Assembly (NCBI GenBank): GCA_052387115.1
Contig: JBQTJM010000186.1
Coordinates: forward strand, 1 to 21,512
Source of the DNA: JACCXJ01 sp052387115
GTDB lineage: Bacteria > Pseudomonadota > Gammaproteobacteria > JACCXJ01
DNA length: 21,512 nt
Direction: 5' to 3'
The translations under genes were made by a program, and so were the position numbers. The notes below the pieces were generated by a model. The model was not told the origin of the DNA, made no database searches, and worked only from the letters and a program-made list of their open reading frames with translations. Position 1 is the first letter of the stretch. Every line of letters begins with the position of its first letter. Of this stretch, positions 1 through 6,991 are shown one piece after another.

Positions 1-41
1 TCGGCGAGACCCATCGGGCGCGGTGTTTTCTGTACGATTAG
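1..41 (+). CDS. C-terminal end of an oligopeptide/dipeptide ABC transporter ATP-binding protein (partial, 5' end outside the window)
   Basis: Only the last 13 codons are present. They read GETHRARCFLYD and end at TAG 39-41. OppF/DppF-type ATPases typically end after their Cys-rich C-terminal region with a similar H-R-x-R-C-x-L-Y pattern. The call is strengthened by a second, eroded copy of the same 3' end at 5214-5422, where the upstream CHFHPRCP-type motif is still visible. Function of the intact protein would be ATP hydrolysis driving peptide import. Nothing can be said about whether the gene is intact upstream. Confidence 0.5.
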   Translation, partial: GETHRARCFLYD

Positions 42-66
42 CAAGAGCCTGGAGCCGTAACCCGGC
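1..66 (+). repeat. Direct repeat, copy 1 (ABC-ATPase 3' end plus downstream spacer)
   Basis: This segment is closely similar to 5379-5453 in the same orientation, with small indels. Shared blocks include CATCGGGCGCGGTGTT, ACGATTAGC and GAGCCGTAA, followed by a shared CCGGCGCG. The similarity runs through the stop codon into non-coding sequence, so it is a DNA-level duplication and not just protein conservation. It stops abruptly where the IS256 remnant begins. Confidence 0.75.
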
Positions 67-94
67 GCGACCCACCGGGACCGCGTCAACTGAG

Positions 95-226
95 CGCATC
101 TGCCCCGCCGCGGACCACTTTCTGACCCGCCAATCGATGAACCGGCCGAAGGCGATGTCCGCCCCGCGTGCCTCTCGGCCATCCCAATCTCGTGCAGCAC
201 GACCAAGGCCCTTGGGCTGCACCAAC
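95..226 (-). pseudogene. IS256-family transposase remnant, C-terminal piece
   Basis: Read on the minus strand across more than one frame, this segment gives VQPK, then LHEIGMAERHAG, then ADIAFGRFIDWRVRKW. This matches the order and character of the IS256 (Mutator-like) transposase region that follows the NVLN-LPK motif: helix 'ALHEIWMAETR', then 'AFDRFIE..GPKWPKAV'. The frame changes several times, so it is not a functional gene. It continues the piece at 2689-2996; the 2.46-kb insertion sequence lies between them. Joining the flanks with one base removed restores an uninterrupted LPK-LVQPK reading. The rest of the transposase (the part carrying the last catalytic Glu) is absent. Confidence 0.6.
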
Positions 227-246
227 TTCAGACCTCCTGATCTCAC
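227..246 (+). repeat. Left terminal inverted repeat of the insertion sequence
   Basis: TTCAGACCTCCTGATCTCAC, perfectly inverted at 2669-2688. The bases outside it (CCAAC here, CCAAAG on the other side read outward) are also partly alike, but they fit the interrupted IS256 reading frame better than an extension of the repeat. Confidence 0.9.
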
Positions 247-1944
247 TGATTATGCGATGAGACCAGTTCGTAGACGAGGCGCAGCTCGGTGCCTGGAAAG
301 AGCAGCTCGGTACGGTTGAGCTCGGCGCATAGATGGCGGACGGCGTCATCGGAGCTTTGGTTGGCGAGTGGATGTAAGCGGACCGTAAGCGTCTTGTCCT
401 GGGCATTGGGCAAGAGGTCGATCTCCGAGCTGTAGACGGCGCGGAGCAAACTGCGCGCATCGTCATAGCGGGCCATCTTTTCGCGCAGGGTTTGCGCCAT
501 CGCCGTCTCGGCGCGGTAGGCGATCATCTTGATGGTATCGATGAAGTGCTTGCTTTGCGTGCTCAAGCGTTTGAAGCGTTCTTCTTCGGGCAGCTCATAG
601 AAGGGGATATGCCGTTGGGTGGCCTTACGCGCGGCCTTGAGCGCCGCGACCTCCTCTTGGAGCGCTGCAATGCTGTCCTGGAGCTCGGCTTTGCGCCGCT
701 CGAAGGTCTCTACCTTGAGCGGCTCGATCTCGCCTTCTAAGTTCAGTGCGCCGAATTCCGCCCGCTTGCGGTTGAGGATCCCGAGCCTCTTGCGCACCTG
801 TCCATCGAGGGTGCGGTAGGCGGGGTTGACGACCCGGGTCGTCTCAGGAATGGTCTCGGTGCGGTAGTCGACCAAGCTATCGAGGCTGTAGTGTTGGCGC
901 ATGTAGCGGAAGAAGTTCTCCTGAGACCATCGGGAGAACACCGCCCCGGCCAGGCGCGCCGTTTCGCTACGATAGTCCGTGGACAGGATCGCCGTTTGAT
1001 GGCCCGTGTCGGTGAGCTTGCGGATCTCGCGTACCCACACCTGGCCCCCGAGAAAGGTCCCCCGCTCGGCAAGCTTCATCGTCACGGGCTCTCCGTTCGG
1101 CAGTCTTCCCTGCCCGAGCACGAACTCCTCCACGGGCCAATCCTCGCCGGGGTGTTTGTGGTAGGTGAGACAGGCAATGCGCTTTTCCTTCATCCGGGCG
1201 AGGAAGGCCGGGCTGTACCCTTCCCGATCGAAGACCACGGTGAAACGATGGAGCAGCGGATCGGCAGCCAATTCCTCAGGGCTTTGCTCTCGCGGCAGGT
1301 CCCGTTCGAGGCGCGGGATGATCTCCTGCTCCAGGACCTGCAAGAGCCCCGGATCGACGGCTTGACTCACCACGAAGAACGGCTGGCCATCCATCGCGTT
1401 GACCCAGTAGTCGGCGGTGGCCCGTAGACACAGCCGCTCGCGCGCCACGTAGTGCTTGGGTAGACGCGTCTGAGATCCGTGGTAGACCCGGACGTGGCCA
1501 TCGACGTATAGGACGGCGGCTTCCTCCGGCACCGCCGCCATCCACTCCGTGCAGAGGCTCGCACTCCACTCGAAGGCCTGCCCTTGCAGGGCCAAGTGCT
1601 TGAGCTTGGCGCGGAGCGTCCGCACCTCGGGGATCCGGTCGAGCCCCAGGAGCTTTCCCCATTCCCCCGGCGCACAATAGCGCAGGGCCTCGATGGATTT
1701 GAGGCGTGCGAGCGCCAGGAAGGCCAAGAGCAGAAAGATCGTCTCGAGCCCGTAGAACCCCGGGGGTAACTGGAAGTACTGGCCGGCATGGCGCAGGAGC
1801 CCACAGACCAAGAGCGCCGGCAGGGCCAGCAGAACGCCGCCTTTGGGGGAGGTCGAGGGCGTCCTCGAAGCGCGGGGCCATCGCCCCGAGTTGTCCGAGG
1901 CTCGCCGCGAGCCGCTCCAGCGTCGCCGTCGCCCCGCGGCCCAT
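243..1944 (-). pseudogene. Transposase, catalytic part (second reading segment of the IS)
   Basis: The main open segment is 243-1811 (522 residues). The family-like N-terminal part, beginning MGRGATATLERLAASLGQ, lies in another frame from 1944 down to a GGGGG run at 1845-1849. There the reading must skip one base (DLP then KGGVLLALPALL) to enter the long segment. The long segment has a DDE-like layout: YVDGHVRVYHG with the probable first Asp, VFDREGYSP with the probable second Asp, then WSQENFFRYMRQHY with the probable Glu. A charged coiled-coil-like stretch follows (about residues 345-395). The protein would cut and join the IS ends. All proposed catalytic residues are present, so only the frame breaks argue against function. 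Both breaks are in homopolymers, so mutation, programmed shift or assembly error are all possible. Confidence 0.75.
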
Positions 1945-1991
1945 CGGCGCCGCGCAATCGATCTCGGCGCGGGCGCTTTTGGTGCTCGGGG

Positions 1992-2477
1992 TTAGCGCCG
2001 GGGAAGCGGGGCTGAGTTCTTTTTTTTAGCGGGAACACGGATCCTGCCCGCGCGCACCGCCTTGTGGAGCGTGTCACGCTTCAACCCGAGCCGCTCCGCG
2101 ATCTCGGCTTCACTCATGCCGGCATTGAGGAACTCCTCGATCTCGGCCACCACCGGCTCGATCAAGACCGCTGGCCCGCGCGGGGAGCGCGGGGCATAGA
2201 AGCCAGCAGGTCCCTTCTCTCGATACCGCTTCACGGAACGCTTCACACTGATGGTCGTTACCCCGAAGGCCCGCACAATGTCGGCTTGCTTGGCATTGCC
2301 GTTCACACAGAATTGACTGGTGATCATCCGGAAGGTCGCCTTGTCGTTCTCCTCGTGAATGAACACCGGCATGTGCCCGTTGAAATACGTCACCCGGCCG
2401 TTCTCCTTCATAAAGGCCAGCTCCAGGGTGATGTGGGTGACGCCTTGGGGGAAGAGCGGCAAGTGGCGTTGTGGCAT
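1992..2477 (-). CDS. Transposase, N-terminal DNA-binding part (first reading segment of the IS)
   Basis: The start is the ATG at 2475-2477 (MPQRHLPLFPQGVTHI). About 161 residues follow, ending at TAA 1992-1994. Two helix-turn-helix-like stretches are visible: NAKQADIVRAFGVTTISVKRSVKRY, given here only by its ends (residues about 65-90), and the motif AEIAERLGLKRDTLHKAVRAG near the C-terminus (about 125-145). These would bind the IS ends. The segment ends in a lysine run encoded by A8. In the -1 frame beyond A8 the reading continues as ELSPASPALTPSTKSAR into the catalytic segment, which suggests that the two parts form one protein. An upstream in-frame start at 2546 is possible but less protein-like. 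Confidence 0.65.
   Translation of the reverse strand: MPQRHLPLFPQGVTHITLELAFMKENGRVTYFNGHMPVFIHEENDKATFRMITSQFCVNGNAKQADIVRAFGVTTISVKRSVKRYREKGPAGFYAPRSPRGPAVLIEPVVAEIEEFLNAGMSEAEIAERLGLKRDTLHKAVRAGRIRVPAKKKNSAPLPRR
2019..2025 (-). other. Candidate -1 ribosomal frameshift heptamer (A AAA AAG)
   Basis: On the minus strand the zero-frame codons are AAA AAA AAG, so the heptamer A-AAA-AAG is exactly in phase (X XXY YYZ). This is the strongest known bacterial -1 slippery type and is used by several IS families. A -1 slip here joins the DNA-binding segment to the frame that continues into the catalytic segment. The full product would still need a second, +1 correction at 1845-1849, so a programmed role is unproven. 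Confidence 0.45.
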
Positions 2478-2668
2478 TGAGGCGACCTCTCGGAGCGGTC
2501 CTACGGGCGTGTGACGAGCGAGGAGGTGACCCGGCACGCTCCTCAACTCCGGATCATTTCAGAATCCAGACCGGCCCGCCAGCCACCCAGGACCGACGCG
2601 CCTACTCCGTTCCTAACCGCTTGATCAATCCCTTGCTTTGCCGCTACCGAACGCCAAAGGATGGGTCT

Positions 2669-2688
2669 GTGAGATCAGGAGGTCTGAA
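2669..2688 (-). repeat. Right terminal inverted repeat of the insertion sequence
   Basis: Perfect 20-bp inverse of 227-246. It lies about 190 bp upstream of the transposase start codon at 2477, leaving room for a promoter of the element. Confidence 0.9.
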
Positions 2689-2996
2689 CTTTGGTAAATA
2701 GTTCAACACATTCGCGCTCTTGAAGCCACGTTCCTCACGGGTGTCGGGAAACCCCTACCGCAGCGCCCCTCGACCCCCAGCGCCCCATCGCCCACCGCCA
2801 ACGCGGGTGCCTCCACCCCCGCCTCTTGAGGTCTAACAGCACCTCCCGCTACGACTCGGTAGACTCCCGCACCCCGTGCTCGATGGCGCGGAAGCGCTTC
2901 TCCGCGCGCGCGTTCACCCCGATGACGACCGGAAGACACCACAGCATCTCCTCGGCCCGAAGTGCGGAGTAAACCGCCCAGACGTAGACCCAGCGC
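2689..2996 (-). pseudogene. IS256-family transposase remnant, catalytic-core piece
   Basis: On the minus strand from about 2996 the reading is RWVYVWAVYSALRAEE, then VVIGVNARAEKRFRAIEHG and VRESTES followed by a TAG where the family has Trp (W-R-E-V-L). It continues as REVLLDLKRRG and, after a frame change, APALAVGDGALG. It ends SANVLNYLPK at the insertion-sequence border. This order is diagnostic of IS256 (Mutator) transposases. The family's first catalytic Asp sits in VWADG(I/V)Y. Here the two codons for D-G are missing (VWAVY), so the enzyme is dead irrespective of the stop and frameshifts. No homology is seen upstream of 2996, so the N-terminal third is gone. Confidence 0.75.
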
Positions 2997-3069
2997 TCCG
3001 GACCCAGGGGAGTGTGGCACGCTCTCATACAGAGCGAGAGCTGCATCACAAATTCCCGGATCGAAAGTG

Positions 3070-3100
3070 TTGACTCGACGACGAAGGTGGGTGAGATAAT
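3070..3100 (+). promoter_or_regulatory. Candidate sigma-70 promoter
   Basis: TTGACT (3070-3075) and GATAAT (3095-3100) each match the consensus in five of six positions. The 19-bp spacer is longer than ideal. It would drive the small lipoprotein-like gene and the DUF4124 gene downstream. A strong ribosome-binding site (TAGGAGG, 3191-3197) lies about 90 bp further on. Confidence 0.4.
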
Positions 3101-3277
3101 TCCGACGCGTTGCGTTGTTCCACCGGGCAGTGGTGCGCGCTTGCCGATCCGGATGCGTCGGACGTACTTTCGAGAAGACCTCGCGGTTTCTAGGAGGATT
3201 ACGATGATGAATGTCATTCATGTTGCACTCGAATCGCTAGGTGCGCGCTCCTGGCGCAGCACGCACGGGGACTCGCC

Positions 3278-3412
3278 ATGGCGTCGGTCACGAGCCTGGC
3301 GCTCGTCGGCTGCTTCGCGGATGATGGGGCTGAACGAGGGGAGGCAGAGTATACGAACGAGACGAACACGGGCGAGTCGGAAGCCGCACCACCTACAACT
3401 CCAATGGCGTAA
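3278..3412 (+). CDS. Possible small lipoprotein, probably with a damaged 5' end
   Basis: From the ATG at 3278 the product is about 44 residues: MASVTSLALVGCFADDG followed by an acidic, Thr/Glu/Pro-rich tail ending TTPMA. LALVGC resembles a lipobox with the Cys as future residue 1. The in-frame sequence upstream reads ALLAQHARGLA, which would complete a better signal peptide, but no start codon serves it. A good Shine-Dalgarno sequence (TAGGAGG) with ATG at 3204 lies in another frame, so a one- or two-base indel between about 3204 and 3278 may have broken the gene. No family is recognised. Confidence 0.3.
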   Translation: MASVTSLALVGCFADDGAERGEAEYTNETNTGESEAAPPTTPMA

Positions 3413-3440
3413 CGGTATCGGAAAAGGACAGGCTCATCTC

Positions 3441-4531
3441 GTGCTCGCTCTGGTCCTTGGGGTGTCTGCCTTTTGCTGCGGCCCGGATGCGGTGGCGGAG
3501 ATCTTCAAGTATGTCGACAAGGACGGCCAGGTATTCTTGACCGATCGGCCGGATCGGCCCGACTACAAGCTCCTCGTTCGGACCTCGAAAGGCTTGAGCG
3601 CGAGCATAGTCCGGGACCTGCCAATCAAGGCCAACTGGCATATGGGCAAAAGGCTCGGGGGGCCCCTCGTCGATTGTGGCGGTTCACATGGCTACGTGCG
3701 ACGCAGCGCAGCACAAAGGGATGCATGTCGGGAGTGGCTTAAAGCCCGTGGATACACGCACATCTTTGCCACTCCGGTAGGTTCGGATTTTGACTTCTAT
3801 AGAAGAACGGGGACCTTCTCCAACACACCTTGCACAGGAGTCGGATGTATCCTCCCATCATCGGGACGGGTAGGCTTCAAGAGGCTTCTCGACGAGGCCA
3901 TCGGGGATGGGATAGCCGTGATCGTTTTCCTCACAAAGGACGACTCACCGGGTACGAGGCTAATTCCGGACTGGGTCAACCAAGATACGGTTGGTCCTGC
4001 TACAACTCTGAGTAATAATTTCAAAGCATTCATACGGCACATCAATCCTTCAGTAAGTAGCTGGATCCTGGGGTTGGAGAGCAACGAGTATTGGAAGCCC
4101 TGCCCCCCCGTTGGCCGTATTGGTCGCACCTCATGCATCAATGCTACTAATGACGCAAGCGAATCCCATCGAGACTCCAACCGCATAGGTCTATGGCTAA
4201 AAAGCCAAGTCGGCTCCAAGAAAATCGCCACCCATTCGGTTCCGGGTTTTTGCAAGGGAGACCTCTGCTCCAGCGAGGGCACGTGGCACCAGTGCGCCGG
4301 CAGGAGCTGGTGTAGTACTTTGCCTTGCAGACCGGTTTCGCCAACCCCGCAACTGTCGGCACAGCGCCCTATTGGTCCGTGGCTTTTTGGACGACACGAG
4401 CCAGATCACAGTCGGGCAAGACCGTCGTAACCATGGAGTACCATAACGGCAGTAACGAGGCCACCGCCAGAACCAAGGGCAATGCAGCAGTGAATGCACA
4501 GTCCGCTGGCTATGGAGACGGAGGTGGATGA
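3441..4531 (+). pseudogene. Secreted DUF4124-domain protein, frameshifted near its C-terminus
   Basis: The GTG at 3441 begins a hydrophobic signal segment (LALVLGVSAF) followed by AEIFKYVDKDGQVFLTDRP, the typical DUF4124 motif found at the N-terminus of exported proteins of Proteobacteria. The next 240 residues are unfamiliar: VDCGGSHGY, RDACREWLKARGYTHIFATP, GFKRLLDEAIGDGIAVIVFL and SWILGLESNEYW. The spacing recalls a (beta/alpha)-barrel glycosidase-like fold, but this is only an impression. The frame runs on to a stop at 4430 with an unnatural tail. The neighbouring frame from about 4318 (YFALQTGFANPATVG, then SVAFWTTRARSQSGKTV, ending at 4531) reads like the true end, so a one-base deletion near 4312-4320 is inferred. 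The start could instead be ATG 3204, which has a better ribosome-binding site and is in frame, but the added residues look non-coding. Confidence 0.55.
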
Positions 4532-4619
4532 ACTTGACGCTGAAGCAGTAGGGGCACGCAGCGTGCGGCATCGAGTTGTCTCGTGCTGCTATTGCTTCGA
4601 TTTCATCGAACAGGCTTTG

Positions 4620-5189
4620 TCAGGAACGGCGCGGTAGCTTCTTCGAGGTCCGCGGCTGCGACACCCAGGGCGAGTCGGCGTCGAGGAAGCGCCACGGCTT
4701 TTTCGCCCAAACACCGGCGTAGTCGACGCCGATGCGCGGCGTGGTGACGATGTGCACCTTTTTGCGGTTGCGCCGCTCGATCCACACCAGCGCGCCATTG
4801 ACCAGATCTTCGCCGCTGTGCGCGCGGTTGATGCGGAGTGCGCGGCACAACTTGCCGGGCCCGTCGGTGCCTCCTTCCAGCGGCGGCACCGGTTCGACGG
4901 CGCGGATGAGCACCGCGGCCGGCGAATCCTTCGGCTCGGTGACGACGTTGAAGCAGTCGTACATGCCGTAGATCAGAAAGACGTAGGCGTGACCGGGCGG
5001 ACCGTACAAGGTCTCGGCGCGCCGGGTGCGGCCGAAGCGCGCGTGACAGGCCCCGTCCTCTTCGTGCACGTAGGCCTCGACCTCGACGATGCGGCCGGCA
5101 CGCTCGTCGTGCACGAGGTAGAGGCCGAGCAGACCGGGTGCCACCTCGAGACAGGGACGCGCGAAGAAGGCACGCGTGAGGCGGGGCAC
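4620..5189 (-). CDS. mag: 3-methyladenine DNA glycosylase, AAG/MPG family
   Basis: This 189-residue protein removes alkylated purines such as 3-methyladenine and starts base-excision repair in the cytoplasm. It shows the AAG family signatures in order: LLGLYLVH near residue 20, IVEVEAY near 34 with the Glu expected to activate the catalytic water, ACHARFGRT, LYGPPGHAYVFLIYGMYDCFNVV with the Tyr/His base-pocket region, AAVLIRAVEP and GPGKLCRAL. Length is normal for bacterial members (about 190-200). The GTG start at 5187-5189 is chosen because GAGG lies eight bases upstream and the protein begins immediately with LTRAFFARPCLEVAPGLLG, which fits the family. It looks intact although surrounded by pseudogenes, and its start region abuts the eroded ABC-ATPase remnant on the opposite strand. 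Confidence 0.9.
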   Translation of the reverse strand: MPRLTRAFFARPCLEVAPGLLGLYLVHDERAGRIVEVEAYVHEEDGACHARFGRTRRAETLYGPPGHAYVFLIYGMYDCFNVVTEPKDSPAAVLIRAVEPVPPLEGGTDGPGKLCRALRINRAHSGEDLVNGALVWIERRNRKKVHIVTTPRIGVDYAGVWAKKPWRFLDADSPWVSQPRTSKKLPRRS

Positions 5190-5213
5190 GCGGTTCGCCT
5201 CAGCCGAGGAGCA

Positions 5214-5422
5214 GGCGCGGCTTGTCGATGCGATCGCAGGTCATCAACCTCTTGAAGGACCTCCAGGCGCGGCTCGGGCTGGCCTGTCTCTTCATCACCC
5301 CCCGCCACCCTCCTCCGGTTGCCATTTCCACCCGCGCTGCCCCAAAAGCCATGCCGCAGTGTCGCGAGGCCAGCGCGTTCGGCGACACGCATCGGGCGCG
5401 GTGTTCTGCACGATTAGCTTAG
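5214..5422 (+). pseudogene. Eroded remnant of an oligopeptide/dipeptide ABC transporter ATPase (OppF/DppF type)
   Basis: The reading LSMRSQVINLLKDLQARLG then LACLFIT matches the segment just after the Walker B motif of OppF/DppF (SIQAQVLNLLKDLQ, YLFISHDL). About 50 or more codons are then missing, and the sequence resumes as PPSSGCHFHPRCP, the Cys-rich C-terminal signature of peptide-transporter ATPases. A one-base shift in the CCCCAAAA run leads to KAMPQCREA and then GDTHRARC before TAG at 5420-5422. Walker A, the signature motif and Walker B are all absent, so it is non-functional. The last part duplicates the window's first 66 bases. Confidence 0.75.
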
Positions 5423-5453
5423 CAGAAGCCTGGCGGAGCCGTAAGCCGGCGCG
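5379..5453 (+). repeat. Direct repeat, copy 2 (ABC-ATPase 3' end plus spacer)
   Basis: Direct copy of 1-66 with a few substitutions and short indels. Together the copies bracket about 5.3 kb containing the insertion sequence, the DUF4124 pseudogene and mag. The similarity ends in GCCGGCGCG, just before the cytochrome peroxidase reading begins. Confidence 0.75.
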
Positions 5454-5461
5454 GAGTCGGA

Positions 5462-6304
5462 TTGGCCCACGGGCGAACGATCATGAACTACTACGAGCTG
5501 TTCAACGGCATCCTGAATCCGAAGCAGCTTGAAGGATTGCGGTTGCTGGTCACACCCTTCCCGCAGCAGCGATTCAACCAGACCGAGGACCGTCGTACCG
5601 AGGCGCCGAGTAGAGGGAGAGGGGTGGTCTGTTTCGAGTGCCACGCGAATGGCCACACCAACGCCAGCACCCACTTGGTGGGCGACATCCGACCTCAGGA
5701 GTTTCGCCATCGCATCGACACGCCGTCTTTGCGCGGGGTCAATATCCAGCGGCTGTTCGGCTCGTAGCGCGCTTTGAAAAGCGTGGAGGACTTCACCGAG
5801 TTCGAGCAACGTGCCGCCTACTTCGACGGCGATCCGGTGATCGCGCAGAAGAAGGGCGTGAACGTTCTCGATCGCGGCAGCCAGGTCCACGCCATGGCAG
5901 AGCTCCAGGAGCTCCTGGACTTTCCACCGGCCCCGAAGCTCGACGTTTTCGGCAAGTTGGACGCGGCGAAGGCCAGCGAGTCGGAGCTGCGCGGCCAGAA
6001 GGTTTTCTTCGGTAACGGCCAGTGTTCCGCCTGCCACGCTGCGCCCTATTACACGGACAACCTCATGCACAACCTGAAGGTGGAACGGTTCTACGAACCG
6101 CACATGATCAATGGCCGGATGGCCTCGGCCGATGGCCCCATCAAGACCTTCCCCTTGCGCGGAATCAAGGACTCGCCGACCTACCTGCATGATGGGCGGC
6201 TGCTCACGCTGGACGACACGGTAGAATTCTTCAACCTGATCCTCGAGCTGAAACTCGGCGAAGAGGACAAGAAAGACCTCGTGGCTTTCATGCGCCGACT
6301 TTGA
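5462..6304 (+). pseudogene. Di-haem cytochrome c peroxidase family protein, 5'-truncated and with an in-frame amber codon
   Basis: The frame from 5462 (or ATG 5483) gives MNYYELFNGILNPKQLEGL and a first haem motif CFECH in VVCFECHANGHTN. It reads NIQRLFGS and then meets TAG at 5765-5767. The same frame continues without shift as RALKSVEDFTEFEQ, a second haem motif CSACH, then GPIKTFPLRGIKDSP and YLHDGRLLTLDDTVEFF, ending at 6304. The family is periplasmic and uses two c-type haems, so an N-terminal signal peptide is expected. None is present, and the sequence directly upstream belongs to the ABC-ATPase remnant, so the 5' end has been lost. The TAG probably replaced a Gln or Ser codon. Loss of export signal plus a stop makes function unlikely. 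Confidence 0.75.
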
Positions 6305-6460
6305 GAGAGATTATGCGGCATGCACGGCGTATCTCCGTCGGGGCTGGTTCGCCGCGAGCCGGACAGGACCCCGGGGCCGGTCCAAACGTCAAGACCACCA
6401 ACGGGGTGGCTTGTGTCGTGTTTTCATCCACAGTCTTAACCCACCATAACGGAGGCGTTT

Positions 6461-6727
6461 ATGAAGAGATCCCATCTACTTTTACCCGTGATCGGCGGCT
6501 TGATGGCCACCGGTGTGCAGGCCGCCGACCCGGAGTTCAAGAACGAATGCACCATGGGACTGGCGATGAAGAAGCACATCCCTACGGAGTGCTCGGTGAT
6601 GTGGAAGTCCGAAAACGGCAAGACGTATTGCTTCGGGAACGAAGAGGCCAAGTCCGAGTTCCTCAAGGACAAGGAAGGGAACCTCAACAAGGCGGAGGTC
6701 TTCTGGTCGCGGCCGGAGGCGCATTGA
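6461..6727 (+). CDS. Small secreted YHS/TRASH-like protein, copy 1
   Basis: This 88-residue protein has a clear signal peptide (MKRSHLLLPVIGGLMATGVQA, cut expected after the Ala) and a mature part of about 67 residues. The mature part carries three Cys in the pattern ECTMGLAM, TECSVMW and GKTYCFGNEEAKSEFLKD. The last motif resembles the end of YHS/TRASH metal-binding domains (GKxYYFCSxExxxxFxxxP). A periplasmic metal- or haem-related role is plausible but not shown. GGAGG lies seven bases before ATG 6461. A paralogue with the same Cys pattern follows at 6992. The neighbouring cytochrome c pseudogene may once have belonged to the same functional set. Confidence 0.7.
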   Translation: MKRSHLLLPVIGGLMATGVQAADPEFKNECTMGLAMKKHIPTECSVMWKSENGKTYCFGNEEAKSEFLKDKEGNLNKAEVFWSRPEAH

Positions 6728-6751
6728 TCCGGTTCGCGTTGCAGCGCCGTT

Positions 6752-6772
6752 GGGCACCCCCCGTGGGTGCCC
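6752..6772. repeat. Perfect 8-bp-stem hairpin
   Basis: GGGCACCC, loop CCCGT, GGGTGCCC. It lies 25 bp after the stop codon of the first YHS-like gene. There is no T-run, so if it affects transcription it would do so as an RNA-stabilising or attenuating hairpin. A near-copy occurs at 6821-6840. Confidence 0.6.
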
Positions 6773-6820
6773 TGACGAGCACCCGGAAGCGCATTGCCGG
6801 TAAGGCCGCAGTGCCGTGGG

Positions 6821-6840
6821 GGCACCCCACCGTGGGTGCC
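6821..6840. repeat. Second hairpin of the same sequence family
   Basis: GGCACCC and GGGTGCC form a 7-bp stem around a short C/A/G loop. The stem is the same as in 6752-6772, so the two are copies of one short palindrome in the spacer between the paralogous YHS-like genes. Confidence 0.55.
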
Positions 6841-6991
6841 TCGACGATCTCGACGGCCCTCTGGGCCCCTATGTGCTTGAACCCGCTGTGAAGGAAGGGA
6901 GCGAGTCTTGCATTTCAGGCTCGTCAGCGGTGCTTGGGGTGGCGAGCGCCGTGTTTTCGTGTATGCTGCTAGGACATCGACGGAGGGTTCT

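Larger units (their letters stand above)
227..2688 (-). mobile_element. Insertion sequence of about 2.46 kb with 20-bp perfect terminal inverted repeats
   Basis: The left end TTCAGACCTCCTGATCTCAC (227-246) is exactly the reverse complement of 2669-2688. Between the ends lies a single minus-strand transposase locus, and the transposase stop codon (TGA, 243-245) falls inside the left inverted repeat, which is typical of a compact IS. The element interrupts an IS256-type transposase remnant. I could not find a target duplication longer than one base. The transposase belongs to a group of long (about 750-residue) putative transposases with an N-terminal helix-turn-helix and a C-terminal DDE-like region. 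I cannot assign it to a named IS family with certainty. Confidence 0.85.

Noticed and set aside
2703..3221. A 172-residue minus-strand frame read as one gene
   Set aside because: Only its last part belongs to the IS256 remnant. The upstream part has no homology, and the remnant's real frame changes within it.
6301..6891. A plus-strand frame spanning the first YHS-like gene
   Set aside because: It overlaps that gene in another frame, has no signal or family motif and no ribosome-binding site.
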